The position numbers and the translations under genes were made by a program. Below, one piece after another: positions 22,622 through 30,471 of a stretch of DNA of 64,000 bases (within the stretch, counting starts at the first letter, position 1; each line of letters opens with the position of its first letter). The notes under the pieces were generated by a model. That model was not told where the DNA came from. It was given only the letters and a program-made list of their open reading frames with translations, and did not search any database. Source of the stretch: Streptomyces sp. CoH27 (GTDB lineage Bacteria; Actinomycetota; Actinomycetes; Streptomycetales; Streptomycetaceae); the NCBI RefSeq assembly GCF_020181035.1, contig NZ_JAIQYY010000020.1, positions 1 to 64,000 on the forward strand, written 5' to 3'.

Positions 22622-23569
22622 CTAGGTGCGGTTCACCGTCCGTACCGGTGTCGACTCCCCCGGCTCCGGCGGCTCCATGGTCTGCGCCCGCAGCAGCAGG
22701 ATGTCGCCGACGAACAGGTCGTACACGACGATCCCGACCACACCGCCGATCAGCGGACCGACGATCGGGATCCACCAGTAGGAGCTGAACGAGCCGGACA
22801 CGCTGCCCGGGAAGGCCAGGCTCTTCCAGCCCTCGATCCAGGTCAGCAGGCGGGGCCCGAAGTCGCGGGCCGGGTTGATGGCGTACCCCGCGTTCGCGCC
22901 GTAGGACATGCCGATCGCGGCGACGACGAAGCCCACGACGAGGGGGGCGAGGTTGGACTTGACGGCCTGGTTGCGTACGTCGAGGACGGCGGCGATCAGC
23001 ATGAGCAGGAACGCCGTACCGACGATCTGGTCGATCAGCGGTCCCCAGACGCCACCGTGGAAGTACGCGGCGGGGAAGGTCGCGAAGATGGAGAAGGTGG
23101 CGTTCGTGCGGCCGTTCACCTTCGGGCCGGCTGCCGCCCGGTCGTAGGCGTGGATGGCGTCGTGGTAGACGAGGTAGACCAGCGCCGCCCCGGCGAAGGC
23201 GCCGAGGACCTGGGAGAACCAGTACGGCACGACCTTCGCCCAGGCGAAGCCGCGGCGCACGGCCATGGCGAGGGTGACCGCCGGGTTCAGGTGGGCGCCG
23301 CTGACCCCGCCGCCCGCGTAGACGCCGAAGGTGACGGCCAGTGCCCAGCCCCACGTGATCAGCAGCCAGTCCCCGGCCGCGAGGAAGATCGTGGTGGGCG
23401 TGGCGGCGCGGCCCGAACCGGGCAGCGCGGCGACCGCCATCGCGACCACACCGCAGCCGAAGGAGATGAGCACGAAGGTCCCGAGGAACTCGGCGAGGCA
23501 CTCACCGAGCAGCCCACGCCGGCTGCGCAACCGGGACGGCTTGATGATCGCGGGGATTTCCACAGCCAT
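22622..23569 (-). CDS. MIP-family aquaglyceroporin (glycerol facilitator-like)
   Basis: A 315-residue six-helix channel with the two NPA boxes of the family: HLNPAVTLAM in the first half and AINPARDFGPRL in the second. The Asp after the second NPAR is the marker of glycerol facilitators rather than pure water channels. Hydrophobic helices are evident throughout (FVLISFGCGVVAMAVAAL, LLITWGWALAVTFGVYAGG, LVVGFVVAAIGMSYG). ATG at 23569 has AAGGGGG upstream. No glycerol kinase or glycerol-phosphate dehydrogenase lies beside it, so it may be a paralogue of the glp operon facilitator. Convergent with the HTH_34 gene. Confidence 0.9.
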   Translation of the reverse strand: MAVEIPAIIKPSRLRSRRGLLGECLAEFLGTFVLISFGCGVVAMAVAALPGSGRAATPTTIFLAAGDWLLITWGWALAVTFGVYAGGGVSGAHLNPAVTLAMAVRRGFAWAKVVPYWFSQVLGAFAGAALVYLVYHDAIHAYDRAAAGPKVNGRTNATFSIFATFPAAYFHGGVWGPLIDQIVGTAFLLMLIAAVLDVRNQAVKSNLAPLVVGFVVAAIGMSYGANAGYAINPARDFGPRLLTWIEGWKSLAFPGSVSGSFSSYWWIPIVGPLIGGVVGIVVYDLFVGDILLLRAQTMEPPEPGESTPVRTVNRT

Positions 23570-23656
23570 TCCAGGCCCCCTTGAGAAGAGAGCAATTCCG
23601 GCCAACGTCACCATATTGGACTAGAAGCCCCCACCCCGCAGGTTGCCGGTGCCCCG

Positions 23657-24328
23657 TCAGCGGCTGTCCAGGTCGTCGGCGAAGTGCCGGAACCCGTGCC
23701 GCTCCCGGTGCATGCCCCACAGCACCCCGGCCAGCACCTCCGGATCCTTGCGGGCGTGCCCGGGGGTGATGGCGCCCGGAATCACCAGCTGCGCCACGTG
23801 GATCCCCTCCCCGGCGAGGCGTTCGTGCAGCAGACGGCCGTACGCGCTCTCGGCCGCGAAGGCGATCGAGGTGCCGGCCCGCTCGGGGTGGGGCACGGCG
23901 GCGGTCCCGCCGTTGACGAAGAGGATCGTGCCGCGCCCGAGCCGCCGCATCCCCGGCAGCACGGCCTGTACGGCGGCGACGGCCCCGTACACGGAGAACT
24001 CGACGGGCCCGATCAGATCCCGGTGCCGGGTCTCCAGCACGGGCCGCATGAAGTCCCGGTGCGGCACCGGGCTGTACTGCAGCACCTCGACGGTCCCCAG
24101 CTCCCGGCCCGCCCGCTCCAGCGCCCCGGTCAGCTCCTCCGGCCGGCGCACGTCGGCGACAAACCCGCCGGCCCGCACCCCGCTCTCCGCCAGCTCCTCC
24201 ACCAGCCGGTCGAGCCGCTCCCGGTCCCGCGCGACGAGCCCGACGGCGAACCCCTCCCGCCCGAACCGCCGGGCGACGGCAGCCCCCAGCCCAGGCCCGG
24301 CACCCACGATGACAAGACTGCTGCTCAT
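23657..24328 (-). CDS. short-chain dehydrogenase/reductase
   Basis: A 223-residue Rossmann enzyme. The cofactor loop is VIVGAGPGLGAAVARRFG (a GxGxGLG-type variant) and the Asp in VADVRRPEEL fits adenine contact. The usual YxxxK is replaced around FAAESAYGRLLHERL, where a Tyr is present but the Lys is not at +4, so catalysis may differ from classical SDRs. Starts at 24328 or 24337 are both possible; the former has GGATGG upstream. It is slightly shorter than typical 240-260-residue SDRs. Substrate unknown. Confidence 0.8.
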   Translation of the reverse strand: MSSSLVIVGAGPGLGAAVARRFGREGFAVGLVARDRERLDRLVEELAESGVRAGGFVADVRRPEELTGALERAGRELGTVEVLQYSPVPHRDFMRPVLETRHRDLIGPVEFSVYGAVAAVQAVLPGMRRLGRGTILFVNGGTAAVPHPERAGTSIAFAAESAYGRLLHERLAGEGIHVAQLVIPGAITPGHARKDPEVLAGVLWGMHRERHGFRHFADDLDSR

Positions 24329-24406
24329 GCCGGCCATCCGTACCGCACATCGCACCGCCCCACACGCCCGGCCGGCCCCGGTACGCACGGGAGCTGGGAC
24401 CTGGGG

Positions 24407-25114
24407 TCAGACGGCCGCCTCCGGCTGGGCCGGGCTCAGGTAGTGCAGGGTGGTGCGGGCCGCGTGCGGGGCGAGCAGGCTCTGGAGTTCGTCGGCCGCC
24501 GTCTTCAGCAGGTCGCCGTCACGGTCGGCACGCAGGGTCTCCAGGACGAAGGCGACGTGGGCGGAGTCGTCGGTGACGCGGGTGCGATGGGCGTCGCGGT
24601 GGTTCCAGTGGCGGGTCAGGACCCCGGCCGTGTCGGCGTAGATGATCTCCCCGGGCCTGGGCGTCTCGACGGTGCCGGGCTCGCCGAGCGGGGTGAAGGA
24701 CTCGGTGCCGTCCGCGTGCCGGATGTCGACGTCACCCTTCACCTGGTCCAGGTCGAAGGCGCCGGCGGGCAGGGCATGGCGGACGGACACGGCGTTGTAG
24801 GAGTCGACGGCCGGGCTGATGCGCGGCAGGCTCCCCTTCTTGGCGAGCCGGCGGCCGAGCGCGTCGACGCTGGGGCGGATCCGGCGCGGGTTGGTGCCGA
24901 AGGAACGGTAGGCGGTGTGCCAGGCGTCGATGCGGGGGTCGCTCTCGTCGGCGGGCGCCCAGCTGCCCTCGGCGAGGCGCTGCTCCAGCTCGGCCACCGC
25001 GTCGGCGGTGTGCGGCCAGGGCTCGTGACCGCGCACGCCGGTGGCGGTGACCAGGGCGATCAGGGTGTCCGGGAAGGCGTCCGCGACGGCGGAGGCGAGG
25101 CGGAAGGCGGGCAT
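24407..25114 (-). CDS. B3/B4 domain protein (PheRS beta-like editing domain)
   Basis: A 235-residue free-standing version of the B3/B4 domain found in the beta chain of phenylalanyl-tRNA synthetase, with the motifs AWHTAYRSFGTNPRRIRPSVDALGRRL, LPRISPAVDSYNAVSVRHALPAGAFDLD and GEIIYADTAGVLTRHWNHRD. In PheRS this domain removes mis-attached tyrosine; stand-alone copies are usually uncharacterised and might edit mischarged tRNA or amino acids. ATG at 25114 follows AAAGG. It is divergent from an XRE-cupin regulator and its promoter overlaps that regulator's putative operators, so the two are likely a regulatory pair. Confidence 0.85.
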   Translation of the reverse strand: MPAFRLASAVADAFPDTLIALVTATGVRGHEPWPHTADAVAELEQRLAEGSWAPADESDPRIDAWHTAYRSFGTNPRRIRPSVDALGRRLAKKGSLPRISPAVDSYNAVSVRHALPAGAFDLDQVKGDVDIRHADGTESFTPLGEPGTVETPRPGEIIYADTAGVLTRHWNHRDAHRTRVTDDSAHVAFVLETLRADRDGDLLKTAADELQSLLAPHAARTTLHYLSPAQPEAAV

Positions 25115-25157
25115 CGCGGGGCCTTTCGTGCCATACCATTCAAGGGTAATACCAACA

Positions 25158-25216
25158 GAACGACCCCACCGTACAACGGAACGACCGCCCGGTGTCAACC
25201 GAACGACCGAGCGGTA
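25158..25216. promoter_or_regulatory. three phased direct repeats, candidate XRE-cupin operators, with minus-strand promoter
   Basis: GAACGACC occurs at 25158-25165, 25179-25186 and 25201-25208 (spacings 21 and 22, two helical turns), each followed by a matching C/G-rich half and GT (extended form GAACGACC-N5-GT). A minus-strand promoter is embedded: TTGACA (25198-25193) and TACGGT (25173-25168), spacer 19. Binding of the regulator here would block transcription of the B3/B4 gene. Confidence 0.6.
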
Positions 25217-25247
25217 CAGTGCAATGATCAGGAAGGATGGTGATCAG

Positions 25248-25826
25248 GTGGCCGAGACAGCCGCGGCCCTGCGGACGGTGGCACACAACGTCCGGTCGGC
25301 CCGGGTCCGCGCGGGCCTGTCCCTGGAGGAGCTCGGCCGGCGCGCCCAGGTCAGCAAGGGTGCCCTGGTGGCGCTGGAGAAGGCACAGGGCAACCCCAAC
25401 CTGGCCACCCTGGTCCGGCTGGCCGACACGCTCGGCATCTCCGTGTCCGCCCTGATGCAGGGGCCGCACGAAGACCGGGTCCGCGTCGTGGCCGCCGACT
25501 CCGTGGACCCGCTGTGGACCGGTGAGCTGGGCAGCGAGGCCCGGCTGATGCTCACGACCTCCGGCCCGGCCCCGGTCGAGGTCTGGCGCTGGCGGCTGGA
25601 ACCGGACGAGGAGTACCCGAGCCATCCCCACCAGGCCGGCGTCGTGGAGACGCTCAGCGTCACCGCCGGCCGCATGACCCTGGTCGTCGACGGCGCCGAA
25701 CACCCTCTGGAAGCCGGCCAGACCGCCACCTTCGACGCCGACACCCCGCACACCTACCGCGGCACCGGCACCGAGACCTGCCACCTGATCATGACGGTCC
25801 AGATGCCACCCGGCCCCGCGGCCTGA
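25248..25826 (+). CDS. XRE-family regulator with C-terminal cupin domain
   Basis: A 192-residue protein combining an XRE helix-turn-helix (VRSARVRAGLSLEELGRRAQVSKGALVALEKAQGNPNLATLVRLADTLGISVSAL, residues about 14-65) and a small cupin barrel (PSHPHQAGVVETLSVTAGRMTLVVDG and EAGQTATFDADTPHTYRGTG). Such proteins are small-molecule-responsive repressors or activators. GTG 25248 is preferred because GGAAGG lies 11 bases upstream; the ATG at 25224 has no ribosome site. Divergent from the B3/B4 gene with phased repeats between, which suggests autoregulation and control of that gene. Confidence 0.88.
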   Translation: MAETAAALRTVAHNVRSARVRAGLSLEELGRRAQVSKGALVALEKAQGNPNLATLVRLADTLGISVSALMQGPHEDRVRVVAADSVDPLWTGELGSEARLMLTTSGPAPVEVWRWRLEPDEEYPSHPHQAGVVETLSVTAGRMTLVVDGAEHPLEAGQTATFDADTPHTYRGTGTETCHLIMTVQMPPGPAA

Positions 25827-25850
25827 CGGGCACAGCGGCCCGTACGGCGC

Positions 25851-26549
25851 TCACGCCATCCAGAAGAAGACCGCCGTCATGCGCTTCTCCTCCAGGGTGC
25901 CGCCGAAGTAACCCGTCGCGCTGTGCACGAGGTTGGCGTTGTAGAGGAGCAGGCGGTTGTACTTGTGCGGGACGCGGACGTCCTCCTCGAAGTGGTCGCC
26001 CGGGACGAAGCGCGTACCCAGGGCCTCGACGAGGTTGTTGTGCGGGGCCTGGACGATGTTGCCGCCGAGCCGGCCGCCGGGCAGGGACTGGCGGTAGAAG
26101 GCGGTGCCGCAGTCCTTGGGCACGCCGGGGTTCAGATAGAGCACGGCCGCGTACCGGCACAGCGCGCGGGAGTCGGTGTGCGGGCGGGGCTCGCTCTCGC
26201 CCTCGCCGACCACCTGGACGCAGTTGTGGTTCAGGGTCCCGCCGCCGGGCGCCTGCTGCACCCACAGCTCCTTCGCCCCGGTCGCCCGCTTCACCAGCCG
26301 TTCGATCACGGCGAGTTCACCGGGCTCCAGTCCGGGCATGGCCCGCAGCCCCGGCCAGGTCTCGGACGTGTACGGATACCCCTGCACCCAGTCGTCCTTG
26401 GCCAGACACCGCTCCCGTACGGCGTCGACGTCGGGCAGGGCGTCGTCGAAGACCCAGTAGTCGCGGCCCTTGGTGGGCTTGCGGTAGGGCAGGACGGGCA
26501 GTGCGGCGGGCATCCGGGGGGCGGGCTGTGGGGGCAGTTGTGGGGGCAT
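25851..26549 (-). CDS. DUF6445-type protein (2-oxoglutarate/iron oxygenase-like)
   Basis: A 232-residue protein with a jelly-roll-like pattern and a possible iron triad: PHTDSRALCRYAAVLYLNP (His-x-Asp) and NRLLLYNANLVHSATGYFGG (distal His), plus an Arg/Lys-containing strand EEKRMTAVFFWMA at the end. These fit the 2-oxoglutarate Fe(II) oxygenase superfamily, as in DUF6445, though activity is unproven. There is no ribosome site at ATG 26549, but TAGATT lies 6 bases upstream, so the transcript probably starts at the ATG (leaderless). An alternative ATG at 26513 also lacks a ribosome site. Divergent from the DUF4142 gene. Confidence 0.75.
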   Translation of the reverse strand: MPPQLPPQPAPRMPAALPVLPYRKPTKGRDYWVFDDALPDVDAVRERCLAKDDWVQGYPYTSETWPGLRAMPGLEPGELAVIERLVKRATGAKELWVQQAPGGGTLNHNCVQVVGEGESEPRPHTDSRALCRYAAVLYLNPGVPKDCGTAFYRQSLPGGRLGGNIVQAPHNNLVEALGTRFVPGDHFEEDVRVPHKYNRLLLYNANLVHSATGYFGGTLEEKRMTAVFFWMA

Positions 26550-26555
26550 GCGGCG

Positions 26556-26561
26556 AATCTA
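26556..26561 (-). promoter_or_regulatory. -10 element TAGATT for a leaderless DUF6445 transcript
   Basis: TAGATT on the minus strand ends 6 bases before the ATG at 26549. Transcription starting about 6-7 bases downstream would begin at the start codon itself, explaining the missing ribosome site. Confidence 0.45.
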
Positions 26562-26603
26562 TGGCAGCGTTTCCTCTCGCCTCTCCCAGCAAAAGGTCAA
26601 CGT

Positions 26604-26624
26604 CTCCCGGGAGTTGGTCAACTC
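26604..26624. promoter_or_regulatory. overlapping palindromes in DUF6445 / DUF4142 gap
   Basis: CTCCCGGGAG (26604-26613) and GAGTTG-GT-CAACTC (26611-26624) are perfect palindromes sharing three bases. GGTCAAC is also present as a direct repeat at 26595-26601 and 26616-26622. The region lies about 55-75 bp upstream of the DUF6445 start and is a plausible operator for the divergent pair. Confidence 0.4.
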
Positions 26625-26728
26625 TTCTTTACCTGTTGCGCAGAGACGAACGCCTTCCGCATCCGTACTGCTGTGTGTAAGAACCGCCCCGCGCCGTAGG
26701 TGGGCGGCTCCCCGACCGGGCAGGAGGC

Positions 26729-27526
26729 ATGGTGCGCTTTTCGCGGAACGCGACGGGAACTCTCTTCGTGGGCGGTGCCATGGCCGTGACCCTCGCGGCG
26801 CTGGCCTACCCGGGCATGCTCGGTCTGAGCAAGGTCGCCACCGCCCAGGACCGCGTCATCGCCAACACCCAGTGGGGACCGCTCACCGAACAGGACCGGG
26901 ACTTCGTGGTGAAGGTGCGGGCGGCCGGCCTGTGGGAGTACCCGGTCGGCCAGATGGGGCTCCAGAAGGGCACCACACCGGCGGTCAAGACGGCCAGCGA
27001 GCATCTGGTCGACGGGCACGCGGCGCTGGACACCACCTGCCGCAAGATCGCCCCGATGCTCAACATCACGCTGCCCAACATCGCGAGCCCGCAACAGGAG
27101 GGCTTCGTCAAGCAGTTGCAGGCCGACAGCGGGAAGAAGTTCGACAGCGACTTCGCCAACATCCTGCGGATGACGCACGGTTCGATCTTCAACACCGTCG
27201 CGAAGATCCGGTCCACGACGAAGAACACACTGGTCCGCGCCCTCGCCGACCAGGCCAACAACACCGTGCTCGACCACATCACGGTGATGGAGAAGACCGG
27301 TTTCGTCGACTTCGACCAGACGATCTTCCAGCAGACGACCCCACCGAAGCTCCCCGACTCCGACCTGACCCCACCCCCGCCCCCGGCAGGCCAGCCCGAG
27401 GTGGTCCTGACCCCGCCGCCGAACGCCACGTCGACCCCCGTCGACATCAACGGGATCGCGGGCGGCGGGGCCGGCGGTGCGACGGGCGCTTCACCGGGAG
27501 TGAGTCCGGCGCCGACGGCGGGCTAG
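26729..27526 (+). CDS. DUF4142 secreted protein
   Basis: A 265-residue exported protein: a signal-type N-terminus (FVGGAMAVTLAALAYPGMLGL), then a four-helix-like domain typical of DUF4142 (LTEQDRDFVVKVRAAGLWEYPVGQMGLQK, SEHLVDGHAALDTTCRKIA, FDSDFANILRMTHGSIFNTVAKIRSTTKN, ANNTVLDHITVMEKTG) related to ferritin-like folds, and a Pro-rich tail (PDSDLTPPPPPAGQP) ending in Gly/Ala. ATG 26729 has an ideal GCAGGAGG. Members are often called predicted outer membrane proteins; in actinobacteria they are extracytoplasmic with no known reaction. Convergent with the glucosidase gene. Confidence 0.85.
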   Translation: MVRFSRNATGTLFVGGAMAVTLAALAYPGMLGLSKVATAQDRVIANTQWGPLTEQDRDFVVKVRAAGLWEYPVGQMGLQKGTTPAVKTASEHLVDGHAALDTTCRKIAPMLNITLPNIASPQQEGFVKQLQADSGKKFDSDFANILRMTHGSIFNTVAKIRSTTKNTLVRALADQANNTVLDHITVMEKTGFVDFDQTIFQQTTPPKLPDSDLTPPPPPAGQPEVVLTPPPNATSTPVDINGIAGGGAGGATGASPGVSPAPTAG

Positions 27527-27548
27527 CCCGAAGCCAATCACTCCCTAT

Positions 27549-27573
27549 GGGACAAAGTCATGGTTAATGTCCC
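27549..27573. terminator. weak inverted repeat between convergent genes
   Basis: GGGACA (27549-27554) and TGTCCC (27568-27573) flank a 13-nt A/T-rich loop in the 67-bp gap between the DUF4142 and glucosidase stops. The gap is strikingly A/T-rich for this genome. It may act as a bidirectional terminator, but the stem is short. Confidence 0.35.
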
Positions 27574-27593
27574 TGATCAGCCGAAATATATGG

Positions 27594-29240
27594 TTATGCG
27601 ATCCAGACCGTGGTGTCCGGCGGCAGCAGCCCACCGCCGGACAGCGGGACACTGGACAGCAGCACCTCGCCCATGGGCAGCGGTACGGGGCCTGCGCCAA
27701 GGTTGGTGACGCAGCGCCAGCCCGGGGACCGGCTGAAGTCCAGCACCGCGGCCCCGCTGTCGGCGGACCACCTCAGCTCCTCCCCCTCCAGCAGCTTGCG
27801 CCGTAGTCGCAGGGCCATGCGGTAGAGCTCCAGCGTCGAGCCCTCGGTCCCCGCCTGTGCCTCGACGGCGTACGACGCGAAGGACGGCGGCTGCGGGAGC
27901 CAGCCGGGGCCGGCGCCGAAGCCGTACGACGGTCCGGCCGTCGTCCACGGCAGCGGGACCCGGCATCCGTCGCGGCCCTTGCGGGTGTGGCCGGTCTGCT
28001 CCCAGATGGGGTCCTGGAGGGCGCCGGCGGGCAGGTCGGCGACCTCGGGCAGGCCCAGTTCCTCGCCCTGGTAGAGGTACGCCGAACCGGGCAGGGCCAG
28101 CATCAGCAGGGTCGCCGCGCGGGCCCGGCGCAGCCCGGCGGCGGGGTCGAGGGCGGGTTCGGTGCCGTCGGACAGCAGCCAGGCTCCCGGGTCCGTGCCG
28201 GGCGGGAGCATCAGGCGGGAGGCGTGGCGGACGACGTCGTGGTTGGACAGCACCCAGGTGGCGGAGGCACCGGCGGACCGGGCGCCGAGCAGGGCCCCAG
28301 TGATCAGCTCACGCAGCTCGTCCGCGTCCCAGCCTGCCTCCAGATACTCGAAGTTGAAGGCCTGGCCCAGTTCGTCCGGGCGGGCGTACCGCGCCCTGCG
28401 GGCACCCGGGACCCAGGCCTCGGCGACGGCGGTGCGCGGCGGGGCGTACGTGTCGAAGAGGGTGCGCCAGTCGCGGTAGATCTCGTGGACCTCGTCACGG
28501 TCCCAGTACGGGTGGCTGCCCGGCGCGACCCGCAGCAGGGACTCCTCACCGGTCGCGCCGATGTCCCCGGTGTCCCGCAGCGGTTCGGTGAGGTCCTTGG
28601 CGAGGCCGTGTGCGACGTCGACGCGGAAGCCGTCGACACCCCGGTCGGACCAGAAGCGCAGGGTGGTGCGGAAGTTGGCGCGGACCTCCTCGTTGTCCCA
28701 GTTCAGGTCGGGCTGCTCGGGGGCGAACAGGTGCAGGTACCACGCGCCGTCGGGCGTCCGCCGCCAGGCGCTGCCGCCGAACACGGACTGCCAGTCCGTG
28801 GGCGGGAGTTCACCGTGCGCGCCCCGGCCGGAGCGGAAGACGTAACGGTCGCGGGCGGCCGAGCCGGGCTCCGCCCGCAGCGCCTCCTGGAACCAGGGAT
28901 GCAGATGCGAGGTGTGGTTCGGGACGATGTCGACGACGACCTTCAGACCGAGCCGGTGCGCCTCGGTCACGAGGGCGTCGAAGTCGTCCAGCGTGCCGAG
29001 GCGGGGGTCGACGTCCCGGTGGTCGGCGATGTCGTAGCCGCCGTCGGCGAGTTCGGAGGGGTAGAAGGGGCTCAGCCACAGCGCGTCGACACCGAGTGCG
29101 GCAAGGTGGTTCAGCCGCTCGGTGATGCCCCGCAGGTCGCCGAGGCCGTCACCGTCGGCGTCGGCGAAACTGCGGGGATAGACCTGGTAGACGACGGCCT
29201 GCCGCCACCAGTCCGGGTTCCTGGAGGAGAGGTCTGCCAT
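27594..29240 (-). CDS. GH13 alpha-glucosidase/alpha-amylase family enzyme
   Basis: A 548-residue cytoplasmic glycoside hydrolase of family 13. Signature regions: DIVPNHTS (region I), GFRVDVAHGL with the nucleophile Asp (region II), AVAEAWV with the acid/base Glu (region III) and LSNHDVVR with the transition-state Asp (region IV), in the order (beta/alpha)8 barrel then a C-terminal beta domain. The N-terminus WWRQAVVYQVYPRSFADADGDGLGDLRGI matches oligo-1,6-/alpha-glucosidases that split imported malto- or isomalto-oligosaccharides to glucose. ATG 29240 with GGGAG upstream. The sugar ABC transporter and LacI gene that often accompany such enzymes are not adjacent. Confidence 0.92.
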   Translation of the reverse strand: MADLSSRNPDWWRQAVVYQVYPRSFADADGDGLGDLRGITERLNHLAALGVDALWLSPFYPSELADGGYDIADHRDVDPRLGTLDDFDALVTEAHRLGLKVVVDIVPNHTSHLHPWFQEALRAEPGSAARDRYVFRSGRGAHGELPPTDWQSVFGGSAWRRTPDGAWYLHLFAPEQPDLNWDNEEVRANFRTTLRFWSDRGVDGFRVDVAHGLAKDLTEPLRDTGDIGATGEESLLRVAPGSHPYWDRDEVHEIYRDWRTLFDTYAPPRTAVAEAWVPGARRARYARPDELGQAFNFEYLEAGWDADELRELITGALLGARSAGASATWVLSNHDVVRHASRLMLPPGTDPGAWLLSDGTEPALDPAAGLRRARAATLLMLALPGSAYLYQGEELGLPEVADLPAGALQDPIWEQTGHTRKGRDGCRVPLPWTTAGPSYGFGAGPGWLPQPPSFASYAVEAQAGTEGSTLELYRMALRLRRKLLEGEELRWSADSGAAVLDFSRSPGWRCVTNLGAGPVPLPMGEVLLSSVPLSGGGLLPPDTTVWIA

Positions 29241-29341
29241 ACGGACTCCCTGGGGAAGGACACCGTGAAGAATCTGTCCATCCGGCCAGGAGAGCGAACC
29301 TTGGGCCCGACCAGCAGGGCGCCTGGGGCAGGACCCTCTGC

Positions 29342-29389
29342 CAGGTCCTCGACGTTCTTCAGGACCTGTTGAGGTGCTGGACTGGCACC
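29342..29389 (-). terminator. tandem hairpins after the nucleoside hydrolase gene
   Basis: CAGGTCCT (29342-29349) pairs with AGGACCTG (29361-29368), and AGGTGC (29372-29377) with GCACCT (29385-29390 approx.). The pair lies 60-110 bases downstream of the nucleoside hydrolase stop on the minus strand and 100 bases upstream of the glucosidase start. A terminator is the simplest reading; an operator is also possible. Confidence 0.4.
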
Positions 29390-29450
29390 TGCACCACCTG
29401 CGGGCGGCCACTCACCGCAGACAGTGCCAGAGCCAGAACCTGACGAAACA

Positions 29451-30440
29451 CTACGAGGAGGACGACGTCCGGGAGGCCCCCTCCACCGTCTCCAGGTACA
29501 GCTTCACGTACCGCTCCACGTCCACCTCCAACGCCACGTCCACCAGGGCCCGTTCGCGACTGCCCTCGTGGATCTCGTACTCGCCGGCGCGGGGCCGGCG
29601 GTCGACCACCGTCTGGCCTCGGGTCGGGCCGGCGTCCAGGGAGACCTCGACCGGCAGCAGGCGGGTGGTGAGACCGCCCGGGTCGGCGACCGCGCACACC
29701 GCGCCCGCGTCGCCGAGCCCGCCCGCCTCCTCCGCCTCCGGCTCCTCGCCGATCGCGGTCGGCCGGTGCGCGAGGAGGTCGCCGGCCAGCCGGGTGCCGG
29801 GGTCGGCGCTCGCGCGCAGCCGGTGCACGTCCGGGGTGTCCACGACGACCTGCATGAAGACGTCGAGCCCGTACATCGTGATCGGCACCCCGGCCGTGAG
29901 CAGGATCGCCGCCGCCTCCGGGTCGTGCCAGACGTTGAACTCGGCGACCGGCGTGGCGTTCCCGCTGCCCACGGCCCCGCCCATGAAGACGATCCGCTCG
30001 ATGTTGCGGGTCACCTCCGGGTGGGTGCGCAGGAGCAGGGCGATGTTCGTCAGGGGCGCGGTCGGGATGAGCGTGACCGGGCGCGGGGAGGCGAGGATCT
30101 CGCGGCGCAGCAGGGCTACGGCGTCCAGCTCGGACGCCCTCCGCTTCGGCGCGGGCAGGCCCAGGTCGCCCATGCCGTCGGAGCCGTGCACATGCTGGGC
30201 CGAGCGGGCCGGCTCGATCAGCGGGCGGGCGGCACCCCGGCCCACCGGGATGTCGGGGGCGCCCGCCTGCTCCAGCACGGTCAGGGTGTTGCGGACCACG
30301 CCGTCGACGTCCGTGTTCCCGGCCACGCAGGTCACCGCGCGCAGGTCGATCCCGGGGTGGCGTACGGCGAAGAGCAGGGCGAGGGCGTCGTCGACACCCG
30401 TGTCGCAGTCGATGATCACGGGAATGGGCTGACCGGTCAC
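29451..30440 (-). CDS. inosine-uridine-type nucleoside hydrolase
   Basis: A 329-residue enzyme with the calcium-binding N-terminal signature of the family (IIDCDTGVDDALALLFA, residues 8-24) and the supporting motifs VTCVAGNTDVDGVVRNTL, LIPTAPLTNIALLLRTHPEV, RIVFMGGAVGSGNATPVAEFNVWHDPEAA and MYGLDVFMQVVV. It hydrolyses the N-glycosidic bond of ribonucleosides for purine/pyrimidine salvage. GTG 30440 follows a strong AAGGAG. It starts 31 bases downstream of the thrS stop on the same strand and could be partly co-transcribed with it. The substrate range cannot be told. Confidence 0.9.
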   Translation of the reverse strand: MTGQPIPVIIDCDTGVDDALALLFAVRHPGIDLRAVTCVAGNTDVDGVVRNTLTVLEQAGAPDIPVGRGAARPLIEPARSAQHVHGSDGMGDLGLPAPKRRASELDAVALLRREILASPRPVTLIPTAPLTNIALLLRTHPEVTRNIERIVFMGGAVGSGNATPVAEFNVWHDPEAAAILLTAGVPITMYGLDVFMQVVVDTPDVHRLRASADPGTRLAGDLLAHRPTAIGEEPEAEEAGGLGDAGAVCAVADPGGLTTRLLPVEVSLDAGPTRGQTVVDRRPRAGEYEIHEGSRERALVDVALEVDVERYVKLYLETVEGASRTSSSS

Positions 30441-30471
30441 GGCGGACTCCTTCCGTCGAATCGACCCTAGA

